From NCBI RefSeq assembly GCF_902459525.1, contig NZ_LR699166.1, positions 1,438,501 to 1,502,500 of the forward strand: 64,000 bases of DNA, written 5' to 3'. The notes beneath the pieces were generated by a model that searched no databases, had not been told where the DNA came from, and saw only the letters and a list, made by a program, of their open reading frames with translations. Both the position numbers and the translations under genes were made by a program. How positions within the stretch are numbered: position 1 is the first letter of the stretch; each line of letters starts with the position of its first letter. Below are positions 38,602-47,939 of the stretch, in pieces. Source of the DNA: Sideroxydans sp. CL21. GTDB lineage: Bacteria > Pseudomonadota > Gammaproteobacteria > Burkholderiales > Gallionellaceae.

Positions 38602-41600
38602 TAGATCCCTTTTGCAACTGTATGCCGAACACACGGGCAAGGTGTCCGATAAGTGGTCATTGTATCTTACTGAATACGATAGATTGTTTAAGGAATATAG
38701 AGACAAACGAATTCGTATGCTTGAAATTGGCATACAAAACGGCGGTTCGCTTGAGATTTGGGCAAAGTATTTCAATAATGCTTCAGTCTTGATTGGTTGT
38801 GACATTAATCCGGACTGTGAGCAACTTAAATATGACGATCCGCGCATCGACTTAATAATCGGCGATGCTAATGACCTTAAGGTACGTGAACAGATCCTCC
38901 GGCGTTCACCACAGTTCGACTTAATCATTGATGACGGGTCTCATGTTTCGAGCGACATAATAAGGACGTTTGCGCTGTATTTTTCAAGTGTAGTGGAGGG
39001 CGGAATTTTCATCGCCGAAGATCTGCATTGCAGCTACTGGGATAAGTTTGAAGGCGGGCTATTCGACCCGTACTCATCAATTTCATTCTTCAAACGACTT
39101 GCGGACGTTATTAATCATGAGCACTGGGGCATACCCAAGGCTCGAGCCGATATTCTAGGTGGAATATTTGCTAGATATGATTGTGAAGTTGACACGGAAA
39201 CGCTATCCCAAGTGCATTCCGTCGAGTTCATCAATTCCATGTGTGTTGTACGCAAAGCGGTGGCCGCCAGCAACGGCCTTGGAAATCGCGTTATAGCAGG
39301 CTCGTTGGAACTAGTGGTGCAGGGGCATCGGGGGCTGAACTTGCGCCCGTATCAATTGGACCCGATACTTGACCAAGCCAATAATCCATGGACCGCAAGG
39401 TCATCGCCACCTGACGAGGAAATTCTGCATACGGAATTGGCGCTAGTTGATGCACGGCAGCAGCTAACTATCTTGAAACAGCAAATTGCCGATCTTAGCC
39501 AAACGGTGACTTTACGCGACGAACAGATATCGCATCTTAACCAGTCGGTGGCTGAACGCGACGGGCATATATCGCATCTTAACCAGTCGGTGGTTGAACG
39601 CGATGGGCATATATCGCATCTTAACCAGTCGGTGGCTGAACGAGATGCATTGATTGCGGCACTGTATAACTCAACCAGTTGGCGAATTACAGGACCGCTC
39701 CGTTTTGTCGCATACCAAATGAAACGTGTTCGACGCATCGTGGAATTGGCGAAGCCTGCAATTAAGCGTGGTGGCGGTTTGAGAAATACGGTTAAGAAGG
39801 CTGTGCAGGTATACCGGCGTGAGGGTTTGCAAGGCATTAAGCGAGGATTCAGAATCGTCGCAACGACAGGGCAGAATGTCTCTACACTGGAGGTTGTAGA
39901 AGGTGAAAAGAGTGACTATGCTAAATGGATAAGCAGTTACGATACGCTCACTGACGAATCGCGCGCCACGATGCGCAAACGCATAAAGGGTTTTGCCCAT
40001 CAGCCATGCATCTCCGTGGTAATGCCTACCTATAATCCAAACGCGGTGTGGTTGATAGAGGCTATCGAATCAGTACGTCAGCAGATTTACGACCATTGGG
40101 AGTTATGCATTGCCGATGATGCATCCACCGACAAATCCATCCGACCAATTCTGGAACGCTACGCGCGACAAGATTCCCGAATCAAGGTGGTCTTTCGTGA
40201 AAAGAACGGGCATATTTCTGCCGCATCCAACAGCGCACTTGGGATTGCGACAGGAGAGTGGGTTGTCTTGTTGGATCACGATGATTTACTGGCTGAACAC
40301 GCCTTGTTTTGGGTAGCTGAAACTATAGATTCCCATCCTCAATCACGTTTGATCTACTCCGATGAAGATAAGGTGGATAAACGTGGCAATCGTTCCTTGC
40401 CATTTTTCAAGCCTAGCTGGTCACCTCATTTGATGATCTCACAAGCATATCTTGGTCATCTTGTTTGCTATAAAAAGACATTAATTGAAACAGTTGAGGG
40501 ATTTAATACTGAGCTAAATGGTGCCCAAGACTATGGACTTGCTTTGGCATGTGTAACCAATATTGAGGCGACACAGATCCAACATATACCCCGCATTCTC
40601 TATCATTGGCGTATGCATGCTGCAAGTACTGCACAGTCTGGGAATGCCAAGCCATATGCTCATGAAGCGGGGCGCAAAGCAGTAGAGATGTACATCCAAC
40701 ACAACTTCCCCGGGAGGGGAATGCGAGCAGCAGATGGAGATTATCTATTTACATACAAGGCGGAATTTGAACTACCGGCCAATCTATTAGTTTCCATAAT
40801 TATCCCAACCAAGGATGGGTTGAATTACTTAAAACCCTGTGTGGAAAGTATTTTTGAACGCTCCACCTGGCACAACTTAGAAGTAATAATTCTTGACAAC
40901 GGATCCGAAAAAACGGAGACGATCCAGTATCTAAAAGAGTTACAGCGGAGCGAGCCGCGTGTACGTGTTATTCCGGCACCTATTCCGTTCAACTGGTCCA
41001 AGTTGAACAATATTGGTGGAAAACAAGCGAGTGGTAATGTGCTCATCTTTCTAAACAATGATACAAAAGTAATTTCTCCCGCTTGGATAGAATCTATGGC
41101 TGGTTACGCTAGATTGCCCAATGTAGGCACTGTAGGGGCGCTTCTACTATTTGAGGACGGATCTATTCAGCATAGTGGGGTGGTCGTTGGGATGGGGGGG
41201 TGGGCAGATCATGTTTTTAGAACAACTGCAGCGCAACATATCGGAGGTCCCTTTGTATCACCAGTACTGACAAGAAATGTACTGGCAGTCACAGGTGCTT
41301 GCATGGCGATTTCACGAGAGCGATTCGAAGAGCTAGGCGGTTTTGATGAATCATTTATTATATGCGGCAGTGATGTCGAGCTCGGATTACGGGCCCACAA
41401 GCGGGGATTATTTAACGTAATGTGCGCAGAAGCTAAACTATTTCACTACGAATCAAAAACTCGTACCCCCCATGTACCCCAAGAAGACTTTATTCAGTCA
41501 TCTGAAAAGTACGCGCCATACCGACAAGAGAAAACTGATCCATTCTACAACCCAAACTTATCGCTAAGCTCAACCACACCAAGCATTCAGGGAGCACCAA

Positions 41601-41611
41601 GTGCTTCGTAA
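38594..41611 (+). CDS. Methyltransferase - coiled coil - double family 2 glycosyltransferase
   Basis: 1005 residues. Residues about 1-215: class I SAM methyltransferase (RMLEIGIQNGGSLEIW, IGCDINPDC, FDLIIDDGSH), of the kind seen in cephalosporin-hydroxylase-like and O-antigen methyltransferases. About 285-360: coiled coil with four copies of a 14-residue unit. About 471-700: first GT2 domain (CISVVMPTYNPN, LLDHDDLL). About 732-960: second GT2 domain (LVSIIIPTKDG, FLNNDTKVI) ending with SDVELGLRAHKRG. Likely extends and methylates the polysaccharide that Wzt recognises. Overlaps wzt by 8 nt. Confidence 0.88.
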   Translation: MNSRSLLQLYAEHTGKVSDKWSLYLTEYDRLFKEYRDKRIRMLEIGIQNGGSLEIWAKYFNNASVLIGCDINPDCEQLKYDDPRIDLIIGDANDLKVREQILRRSPQFDLIIDDGSHVSSDIIRTFALYFSSVVEGGIFIAEDLHCSYWDKFEGGLFDPYSSISFFKRLADVINHEHWGIPKARADILGGIFARYDCEVDTETLSQVHSVEFINSMCVVRKAVAASNGLGNRVIAGSLELVVQGHRGLNLRPYQLDPILDQANNPWTARSSPPDEEILHTELALVDARQQLTILKQQIADLSQTVTLRDEQISHLNQSVAERDGHISHLNQSVVERDGHISHLNQSVAERDALIAALYNSTSWRITGPLRFVAYQMKRVRRIVELAKPAIKRGGGLRNTVKKAVQVYRREGLQGIKRGFRIVATTGQNVSTLEVVEGEKSDYAKWISSYDTLTDESRATMRKRIKGFAHQPCISVVMPTYNPNAVWLIEAIESVRQQIYDHWELCIADDASTDKSIRPILERYARQDSRIKVVFREKNGHISAASNSALGIATGEWVVLLDHDDLLAEHALFWVAETIDSHPQSRLIYSDEDKVDKRGNRSLPFFKPSWSPHLMISQAYLGHLVCYKKTLIETVEGFNTELNGAQDYGLALACVTNIEATQIQHIPRILYHWRMHAASTAQSGNAKPYAHEAGRKAVEMYIQHNFPGRGMRAADGDYLFTYKAEFELPANLLVSIIIPTKDGLNYLKPCVESIFERSTWHNLEVIILDNGSEKTETIQYLKELQRSEPRVRVIPAPIPFNWSKLNNIGGKQASGNVLIFLNNDTKVISPAWIESMAGYARLPNVGTVGALLLFEDGSIQHSGVVVGMGGWADHVFRTTAAQHIGGPFVSPVLTRNVLAVTGACMAISRERFEELGGFDESFIICGSDVELGLRAHKRGLFNVMCAEAKLFHYESKTRTPHVPQEDFIQSSEKYAPYRQEKTDPFYNPNLSLSSTTPSIQGAPSAS
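39485..39652 (+). repeat. Four 42-bp tandem repeats in the coiled coil
   Basis: Units at 39485 (diverged), 39527, 39569 and 39611, each 42 nt. They encode ISHLNQSVAERDGH and variants, two heptads per unit, so copy number changes lengthen the coiled coil without breaking the frame. The last three units are nearly identical, a sign of recent duplication. Confidence 0.9.
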
Positions 41612-42902
41612 TTTACTCAAACGGCTACTAAAAAACCAACGCATTAAATCGTTTCTGCGCGATATATATGTCGAGTCTCAGTCCGAAGTCAAGTTAAGCT
41701 CGGATTTACAACCATCAATTTCGGAGATACCTGAAATTGGCGCTTTGGCAGCAAGAGAATCGCAATTTAAATCATTCCGGTTAAATCTTCTTGTCCCAGC
41801 TTTGTCAACGAAACATGTTTTTGGTGGCATTGCAACCGCGCTTAAGTTCTTTGAGGAGCTTAGCAAAGATTATGAGAATCTAAGGATAATTCTGACTGAT
41901 GAAGCCGCATTTACCCCTGAAGATAATATTAATTATAAAGAATGGTCTATTCTGACTCTTGAGGCACACGATCAATCAGGAAAATGTGTGATACCAGCAG
42001 CCGATCGATATGGGAAGACTCTTTCGGTTGGAAAAAATGATATTTTTATTGCGACTGCGTGGTGGACCTCCATATTGGCTAAATCTTTGCAGTCGAAGCA
42101 GGCAGTAATATATGACTTAGGCAACGTTAGGCGATTTATTTATCTTATTCAGGATTTTGAGCCTGGATTTTATCCTTGGTCATCCCGATATGCACTGGCT
42201 GAATCTACATATAAGAATACCTCTGGATTAGTTGCTGTTTTCAATACTTCGACATTGAAGAATTATTTTGAACAAGCAGGGTTCAATTTTAAAAAATCAT
42301 ATTGCTTTGAGCCTGTATTACATGAAGGTCTTAAGCCTTATCTTGATAGAGTCGTGGCCGCTAAACGATATAAAAGGGTGCTTGTATATGGGAGACCTAG
42401 CACTGCGCGTAATGCGTATGAAATAATTGTTATGGCTTTAAAAATGTGGGTAAATGAAAAAAATTGCCTTGGTTGGGAATTTATATCTGTCGGAGAGATG
42501 CATAAACCAATAGAGCTAGGCAATGGTAATGTTCTTAAGTCATTGGGTAAACTTTCAATCGAAGGATATGCAGAAATTCTATTAAGCAGCTATGCTGGTA
42601 TTTCACTGATGATTTCACCGCATCCAAGTTATCCACCTTTGGAAATGGCAGCTTTTGGGCTTAAAGTTATTACAAACAAATATGAGTCAAAAGATTTGTC
42701 ATACTTTAGTGACAACATAATTGCTCTTGACTACGCAGCACCAGAATTGTTGTGTGACGCATTGATCAGTTTAACGAATCAATTTTCTGAATCTGTCCAA
42801 ACTTCATCCGGAGCCATTCCGGAAACCTTTTTGCTTGATAATCCATTCAAAGCTTTGCCTGAAAATTTAATTTCAGAACTGTACGCAGAAGCAATAATGT
42901 AA
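41601..42902 (+). CDS. WsaF-like glycosyltransferase (GT-B fold)
   Basis: 433 residues. FNLLVPAL-type start (FRLNLLVPALSTKHVFGGIATALKFF), IYLIQDFEPGFYPWSSRYALAE and GISLMISPHPSYPPLEMAAFG match the rhamnosyltransferase WsaF of S-layer glycan synthesis, a GT4-related family. Starts with GTG 41601 after GGGAGCA, overlapping the previous gene by 11 nt. The coding sequence is visibly AT-richer than the housekeeping genes, a sign of transfer. Donor sugar is an inference; rfbC nearby fits dTDP-rhamnose. Confidence 0.75.
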   Translation: MLRNLLKRLLKNQRIKSFLRDIYVESQSEVKLSSDLQPSISEIPEIGALAARESQFKSFRLNLLVPALSTKHVFGGIATALKFFEELSKDYENLRIILTDEAAFTPEDNINYKEWSILTLEAHDQSGKCVIPAADRYGKTLSVGKNDIFIATAWWTSILAKSLQSKQAVIYDLGNVRRFIYLIQDFEPGFYPWSSRYALAESTYKNTSGLVAVFNTSTLKNYFEQAGFNFKKSYCFEPVLHEGLKPYLDRVVAAKRYKRVLVYGRPSTARNAYEIIVMALKMWVNEKNCLGWEFISVGEMHKPIELGNGNVLKSLGKLSIEGYAEILLSSYAGISLMISPHPSYPPLEMAAFGLKVITNKYESKDLSYFSDNIIALDYAAPELLCDALISLTNQFSESVQTSSGAIPETFLLDNPFKALPENLISELYAEAIM

Positions 42903-42949
42903 AGATGTAATAAAGTTTAAGTTTAATAATATTAACTACATGGAATGAT

Positions 42950-43720
42950 ATGGACACTTTCACCTTTTTTGAATATGAGTTGCCTGTTAACTTGGTCAAT
43001 ATGACGGGCGGTGGTACAGATACTTTTTCTGCAATATCCAAGGGACATATTCAATATCTAAAAGATACTATTGGAATTGAAAGCGACTTCAATATTCTTG
43101 AAGTAGGTTGTGGAATTGGACGTGACGCGATTCCACTCACCAAGATTATCTCGTCGACAGGTTCATACATAGGCATTGATATTATCAAGCCATCAATCGA
43201 CTGGTGTTCTGCGAATATCAGCCTTCGGAATCCAAATTTTCGTTTCATTCACTTCGATGTCAAAGATCAGCTGCACAATCCATCTGGCAAAAGTTTGATG
43301 AAGGAATACAAGCTGCCTTGTGCAGATAGTTCAATTGACCGAATATTTTTGTGGTCTGTCTTTACTCATATGTTTGAAGACGACATCGTGCATTATTTGA
43401 AGGAATTCAAGCGGGTTTTGAAAAAGGGCGGGAGCGTTCTTGCGACTTGCTTTATTGTGGATGAAGAAATATTGGCTGCTGCTAGAAAAGTCAATTTGAC
43501 ACCGTACGATTTGAAGTTCGAACACCCATATGGTGATGGTTGCTTTGTTAATGACATTTCAGTACCCGCCGGTGCCGTTGCATTTACCGAGACAAAAATG
43601 ATTGAGTTGATCAATAGAAGCGGACTAGATCTTGTTCCTCCAATTCTGATAGGACAGTGGTGGGGCAAAAATGATGGCGGTGGGTATGGTCAAGACGCGG
43701 TGATTTTGAAAAAATTGTAG
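42950..43720 (+). CDS. Class I SAM-dependent methyltransferase
   Basis: 256 residues. SAM motif I ILEVGCGIGRDAIPL, YIGIDIIKPSIDWC (acidic loop) and FLWSVFTHMFEDD; type 11-like. Substrate unknown, presumably a sugar or lipid-linked glycan. Separated by 47 nt from the previous gene, again AT-rich. Confidence 0.8.
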   Translation: MDTFTFFEYELPVNLVNMTGGGTDTFSAISKGHIQYLKDTIGIESDFNILEVGCGIGRDAIPLTKIISSTGSYIGIDIIKPSIDWCSANISLRNPNFRFIHFDVKDQLHNPSGKSLMKEYKLPCADSSIDRIFLWSVFTHMFEDDIVHYLKEFKRVLKKGGSVLATCFIVDEEILAAARKVNLTPYDLKFEHPYGDGCFVNDISVPAGAVAFTETKMIELINRSGLDLVPPILIGQWWGKNDGGGYGQDAVILKKL

Positions 43721-43807
43721 TCGGATGCCGTCTAAATTTGCCTTAATCATATTTTCAAACTATGAGTGTTGTTGTTCCCCGATGCTAGCTTTGAAATGGA
43801 AATAGCG

Positions 43808-45787
43808 ATGAAAAATAAAGTGACCATTGGGGTCTTTGTGTTGTTTGTGCTGATTTTTGGTTGGCATCAAATTCAAGCAAGCAAAGCGGCGCGTGAGGCG
43901 GAATTCTGCGTACAACTAGAATCAAATATACCCGGCTTGCTTCAACTCTATTTCGACTCTGGCAATGAGTTTAACGAAAAGGAATCAGTTCAGGTCCCAT
44001 ATGTTGGAGGGCAAAAAAAACAAATACTAAATATACGGCTGCCAATAGGCCACTACAAATCATTCCGTTTAGATCCAGTGTTAAATCCCATTCAAAATGG
44101 TGCCGCTGAGATAAGAATATCGAAAATTTGGCTGGTAAAGCATGGTGGCGATTCTGTTACAGACTACGATCTGAAGCAAGCAAAGCCAATTAATCGGTTC
44201 GAACAATATATTGTTGAACCGGATGGAGCCATTTCATTTAAAGCTAACGCAATAGTAAACCGTCCTATTATTCTATTGCCTGGATTTGCACTTGATGTAG
44301 CCTCAAGTGTTACGCTTTCGTCAGTTCTCTGGAAAGTTATACAGGCATTTGTGTTTGCAGCGTTGGGGGCAGGATTGGTTGCTTGGATGCTGTCAGTTAA
44401 GGGGGCGAATCTCATTTCCAAGCTGGACAGCATTTTTGGCGCGAGCACCTTGTTTTTATTGGCAGTAATAGTTTTTTTTATCAGAAATCCAGATCCAATG
44501 CTGAACTCCGGAATATTTACTGAGGATGGATTGTGGACAGGCATGTTGCTGGACAAAGGTTTCTGGACATCCTTATGGTACGCAAGAAGTGACTACTTTG
44601 TTTTTGGTAATTTGGTGTTATTGCAGATAGCTGTCTGGTTAAATAAGTTGGCATTTGGATACGACTTGTCTATGTACCCTCGGATTGTTGCTTTTGTTTC
44701 GTACATGTTCTTTGCCGGTGCTGCAGTCACCATATGGTATGGCATGAAGGGATACATATCAGAATTTTCGCGTTTGTTACTTTATATTGCGATTGTCTTA
44801 CTCACTCTCGGAAATAGTGCAAATGAAGTATTAGGAAGGGCGTCAAATATTGGATTTATCTTGCCTGTTATTTTAGTCGCCATTTTGGCTATCAGGGAAA
44901 AATCCGTTGGGTTGAAGAGAGTAGTTGCAGATAGTTCAATGATCTTGCTGTCTATTACAAATCCAATTTGCATCGGAATGTGGTTCGTATATGTTGCTTG
45001 GAAGGTATGGACTGCGCGCAAAGCGAAGGGCGTAATTGCTGCGATGTCTGGAATTGGGAATTCAGGCTTATTCAGTACCTTGATTTTACTTCTCATAATA
45101 GCTCTGATCGCTGGTCGATACATCTGGCGCGGTAATCCATCCGACTTGGGCAGAGATACTTTAATAATTAGTCACCTTGTTGAAGCGGTGGTGGCGCGCC
45201 CCATTCTGTTCCCTTGGGTCGCTACCGTTTATAACCACATGTCAGATGGCATGGCTTTGTTGGGTATTGTTATATTCGTGGGTGTTTTTGTTGCTGGGTA
45301 TTATTCGCGCGAGAAAAATGATGCAACAGGACGTATGTTCGGTGTTGCAATTTTTGCCACTCTCATAATGTATTCCATCGCGGTTATCGTATTGCGACCG
45401 GGACTTACCGCTTGGATTGGTGACTATAGAGGGATATACCCGGAGCGCTATTTCATGGGGCAATATTTATTAAGTGTTTTATTAATGATTTGGGCACTTG
45501 ATGGAATAGTGCGGCGCTGGACACAGCAGTTCTCAGTGGCAGTTATTGCGCTAGTTTTGTTGGTCGCGCTTCCGATTATTGACAGTTGGTTTAGTGCTTT
45601 TGAATTCTATGAACCACGTGCAGTATTTGTCACGAATGCTACTTTTAAAGAGTCTGTAACGGTAGAGTATATGAAAAATCCATCGAGCAGTATGTATCGA
45701 ATCCCTACATACCCTAAAGATTGGTTTATTGATTTATCAGCACCATACGCCAGAGCAACTGCGTTGTCGGAAGGGGGGCTAAAATGA
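43808..45787 (+). CDS. Polytopic membrane protein, GT-C-like, unknown
   Basis: 659 residues (from ATG 43808; longer starts from 43766 are possible). One N-terminal helix, a ~150-residue periplasmic beta-type domain, then about ten membrane helices from residue ~180. A periplasmic loop after a helix contains TEDGLWTGMLLDKG, which may hold acidic residues like those of GT-C transferases. No family signature is certain. Overlaps the next gene by ATGA. Confidence 0.65.
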   Translation: MKNKVTIGVFVLFVLIFGWHQIQASKAAREAEFCVQLESNIPGLLQLYFDSGNEFNEKESVQVPYVGGQKKQILNIRLPIGHYKSFRLDPVLNPIQNGAAEIRISKIWLVKHGGDSVTDYDLKQAKPINRFEQYIVEPDGAISFKANAIVNRPIILLPGFALDVASSVTLSSVLWKVIQAFVFAALGAGLVAWMLSVKGANLISKLDSIFGASTLFLLAVIVFFIRNPDPMLNSGIFTEDGLWTGMLLDKGFWTSLWYARSDYFVFGNLVLLQIAVWLNKLAFGYDLSMYPRIVAFVSYMFFAGAAVTIWYGMKGYISEFSRLLLYIAIVLLTLGNSANEVLGRASNIGFILPVILVAILAIREKSVGLKRVVADSSMILLSITNPICIGMWFVYVAWKVWTARKAKGVIAAMSGIGNSGLFSTLILLLIIALIAGRYIWRGNPSDLGRDTLIISHLVEAVVARPILFPWVATVYNHMSDGMALLGIVIFVGVFVAGYYSREKNDATGRMFGVAIFATLIMYSIAVIVLRPGLTAWIGDYRGIYPERYFMGQYLLSVLLMIWALDGIVRRWTQQFSVAVIALVLLVALPIIDSWFSAFEFYEPRAVFVTNATFKESVTVEYMKNPSSSMYRIPTYPKDWFIDLSAPYARATALSEGGLK

Positions 45788-46809
45788 GTACTCAGCTGCC
45801 TATATTTCTCTCCCTAGTTATCACTGCCCGTAATCAGGAAGATCAAATCCAACCGTTGCTTGCCGAAGTTAGCCGGATGTTGAGTGAGCTTGTGTCGGAT
45901 CATGAGATAGTTTTCGTGGATAACGCCTCGGATGATGATTCATTACTTCGTTTGAAAGTACTCACTGGTATAGACGGATTACCCAATTTGCAGGTGTATG
46001 CACTAACCAAAGAAGTCGATGCAGATACGGCTGCGTGGGTGGGATTGGAGAATGCTCTTGGCGACTTCGTTGCTGTCATTGATCCCTTGACGGATGACAT
46101 CGGCTTTCTGCCGGAAATGCTGGATAAGGCAGTCAGTGGTGCCGATGTGGTGTTTGCCAGCAATGAACAAAGGGCTCCGCAAAGCTTTGCCTATCAATTC
46201 GCTTACGCTGTATTTAATAGGCTCTACAAATGGTTCAACGGTATCCATCTGGCCACAGAAGCTCCGCAATACCGAGTGTTGAGCAAGCGTGTCGTCAACT
46301 TCATTCTTCAACATCCACAGCCCTCGATGACCTATCGCCATCTTCCGGCAACAGGAGGATTCGCACGCGTTAATCTTAACTACAGTGCGATGCCCAGAAT
46401 CAAGCATACCAAACGGTTGGGTGAAAGCATCGACCGGGGTATGCGGCTACTGGTATCGACTACCCGTGCGCCGATGCGCCTTGTGACATCGCTCTCCTTA
46501 TTTGGCGCAGTTGCTAATCTTGTGTATTCGATTTATGTCGTTGCAGTCGGTTTTCTGAAGACAGATGTTGCGCCTGGTTGGATCAGTTTGTCTTTACAGC
46601 AATCTGGCATGTTTTTCCTGATCTCATTGGTCCTGCTGGTGTTGGGCGAGTACATCCTGAATATGGTCAGTTTGCAAAACGAAGGTCCGCTCTACCATGT
46701 AGGGCAAGAGTTCACCAGCGCTCGCATGACGCGCCGTGAAAAGTTGAATATCGAAGTCGCAATGCCACATTCGCAGAAATCTGGCGCCCATCCTGAACGA
46801 GTCGATTGA
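45784..46809 (+). CDS. Membrane-anchored family 2 glycosyltransferase (GtrB/ArnC-like)
   Basis: 341 residues. LSLVITARNQEDQIQPLL, IVFVDNASDDDSLLRL and AVIDPLTDD form the GT-A core, followed by two C-terminal membrane helices (about 235-255 and 270-295). This build is that of GtrB, ArnC and DPM enzymes, which load a sugar onto undecaprenyl phosphate. The usual D-x-D is replaced by DPLTDD, so check activity. Stop and next start overlap by 1 nt. Confidence 0.78.
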   Translation: MSTQLPIFLSLVITARNQEDQIQPLLAEVSRMLSELVSDHEIVFVDNASDDDSLLRLKVLTGIDGLPNLQVYALTKEVDADTAAWVGLENALGDFVAVIDPLTDDIGFLPEMLDKAVSGADVVFASNEQRAPQSFAYQFAYAVFNRLYKWFNGIHLATEAPQYRVLSKRVVNFILQHPQPSMTYRHLPATGGFARVNLNYSAMPRIKHTKRLGESIDRGMRLLVSTTRAPMRLVTSLSLFGAVANLVYSIYVVAVGFLKTDVAPGWISLSLQQSGMFFLISLVLLVLGEYILNMVSLQNEGPLYHVGQEFTSARMTRREKLNIEVAMPHSQKSGAHPERVD

Positions 46810-47939
46810 TGTCCATGGCAGACTCAACAGTTGATGCCGTTATTGTTGGTGGGGGTTTCTACGGCGCCGCAATTGCAATCTATCTGGCAAAGCAGCGTGG
46901 TCTGAAGCATATCGTGCTGGTGGAGCGTGAATCGGCGCTACTCACCCGCGCTTCCTACAACAACCAGGCTCGCGTGCACAACGGCTACCACTATCCGCGC
47001 AGCTTCACTACTGCCTATCGCAGCCGCATCAACTTGCCGCGATTTGTGCACGATTGGCCAGAGGCGGTGAAGCAGGATTTCACCAAGCTATATGCGATTG
47101 CGCGCCGCAATTCCAAGGTGACGCCAAAACAGTTCGTTCGCTTCTGCAAAGAAATCGGCGCAAAGATCGAACCGGCAGATCAATCGTTGCGCCAGTTATT
47201 TGAATCGCATCTGATTGAAGAGGTGTTCGTGGTTGAAGAGTACGCTTTTGACTCCAATAAATTGGCAAGCTGGGCTGAGACAGAACTAAAAGCATGCGAT
47301 GTAGAGGTGCGCTTTGATACTCGCGTTACCGCAATCTCAAAAGGAGATAAGTCACTGAGGGTTGCCGTGCGAGAGAAAGGTGGGAGCGAAGCTGAAGTCT
47401 TAACTCGTTATGCATTTAATTGCACTTATAGCGGTCTTAATCAGTTTGGTGGTGATTTCCCAGGTACGACTACTCATCTAAAACAAGAGATCACCGAGAT
47501 GGCATTGATGCAGGCACCACCTGCACTCAAAACCTTGGGTATCACCGTAATGGATGGTCCTTTTTTCTCGATGATGCCTTTCCCCGCACGCGGTTTGCAC
47601 ACCCTATCTCATGTGCGTTACACGCCGCATATGCACTGGAATGACCAACGCGGTATCGATCCGTACCAGAAGCTGAATGACTATGAGCGTGCTACTCGAG
47701 TGGACCGCATGGTCAGGGATGTAGGTCGTTATCTGCCTGCGGTGCTGGACGCCAAATATGTCGACTCGCTGTTTGAAGTCAAAACTGTTTTGGTGAAGAA
47801 CGAAGGCGATGATGGCAGGCCGATTTTGTTCGAGAAACACGCGGAGTTGCCGGGATGTTATTCGATCCTGGGAGGAAAGATAGACAACATATACGATGCA
47901 TTGGAAAAGTTGGATGGAGAGACTTTCAATGATATTTGA
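46809..47939 (+). CDS. FAD-dependent oxidoreductase (DAO family)
   Basis: 376 residues. Rossmann FAD motif VDAVIVGGGFYGAAIAIYLA, then LVERESALLTRASYNNQARVHNGYHYPRS, as in D-amino-acid oxidase/glycerol-3-phosphate dehydrogenase-like proteins. The C-terminal GGKIDNIYDALE completes the FAD site. In a glycan locus it may oxidise a sugar or amino-sugar; the substrate is unknown. ATG 46809 overlaps the previous stop; it overlaps the next gene by 11 nt. Confidence 0.82.
   Translation: MSMADSTVDAVIVGGGFYGAAIAIYLAKQRGLKHIVLVERESALLTRASYNNQARVHNGYHYPRSFTTAYRSRINLPRFVHDWPEAVKQDFTKLYAIARRNSKVTPKQFVRFCKEIGAKIEPADQSLRQLFESHLIEEVFVVEEYAFDSNKLASWAETELKACDVEVRFDTRVTAISKGDKSLRVAVREKGGSEAEVLTRYAFNCTYSGLNQFGGDFPGTTTHLKQEITEMALMQAPPALKTLGITVMDGPFFSMMPFPARGLHTLSHVRYTPHMHWNDQRGIDPYQKLNDYERATRVDRMVRDVGRYLPAVLDAKYVDSLFEVKTVLVKNEGDDGRPILFEKHAELPGCYSILGGKIDNIYDALEKLDGETFNDI

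Noticed and set aside
39485-39652. 42-bp repeats as a CRISPR or VNTR outside genes
   Set aside because: They are in frame and encode a heptad-type coiled coil inside a glycosyltransferase gene.
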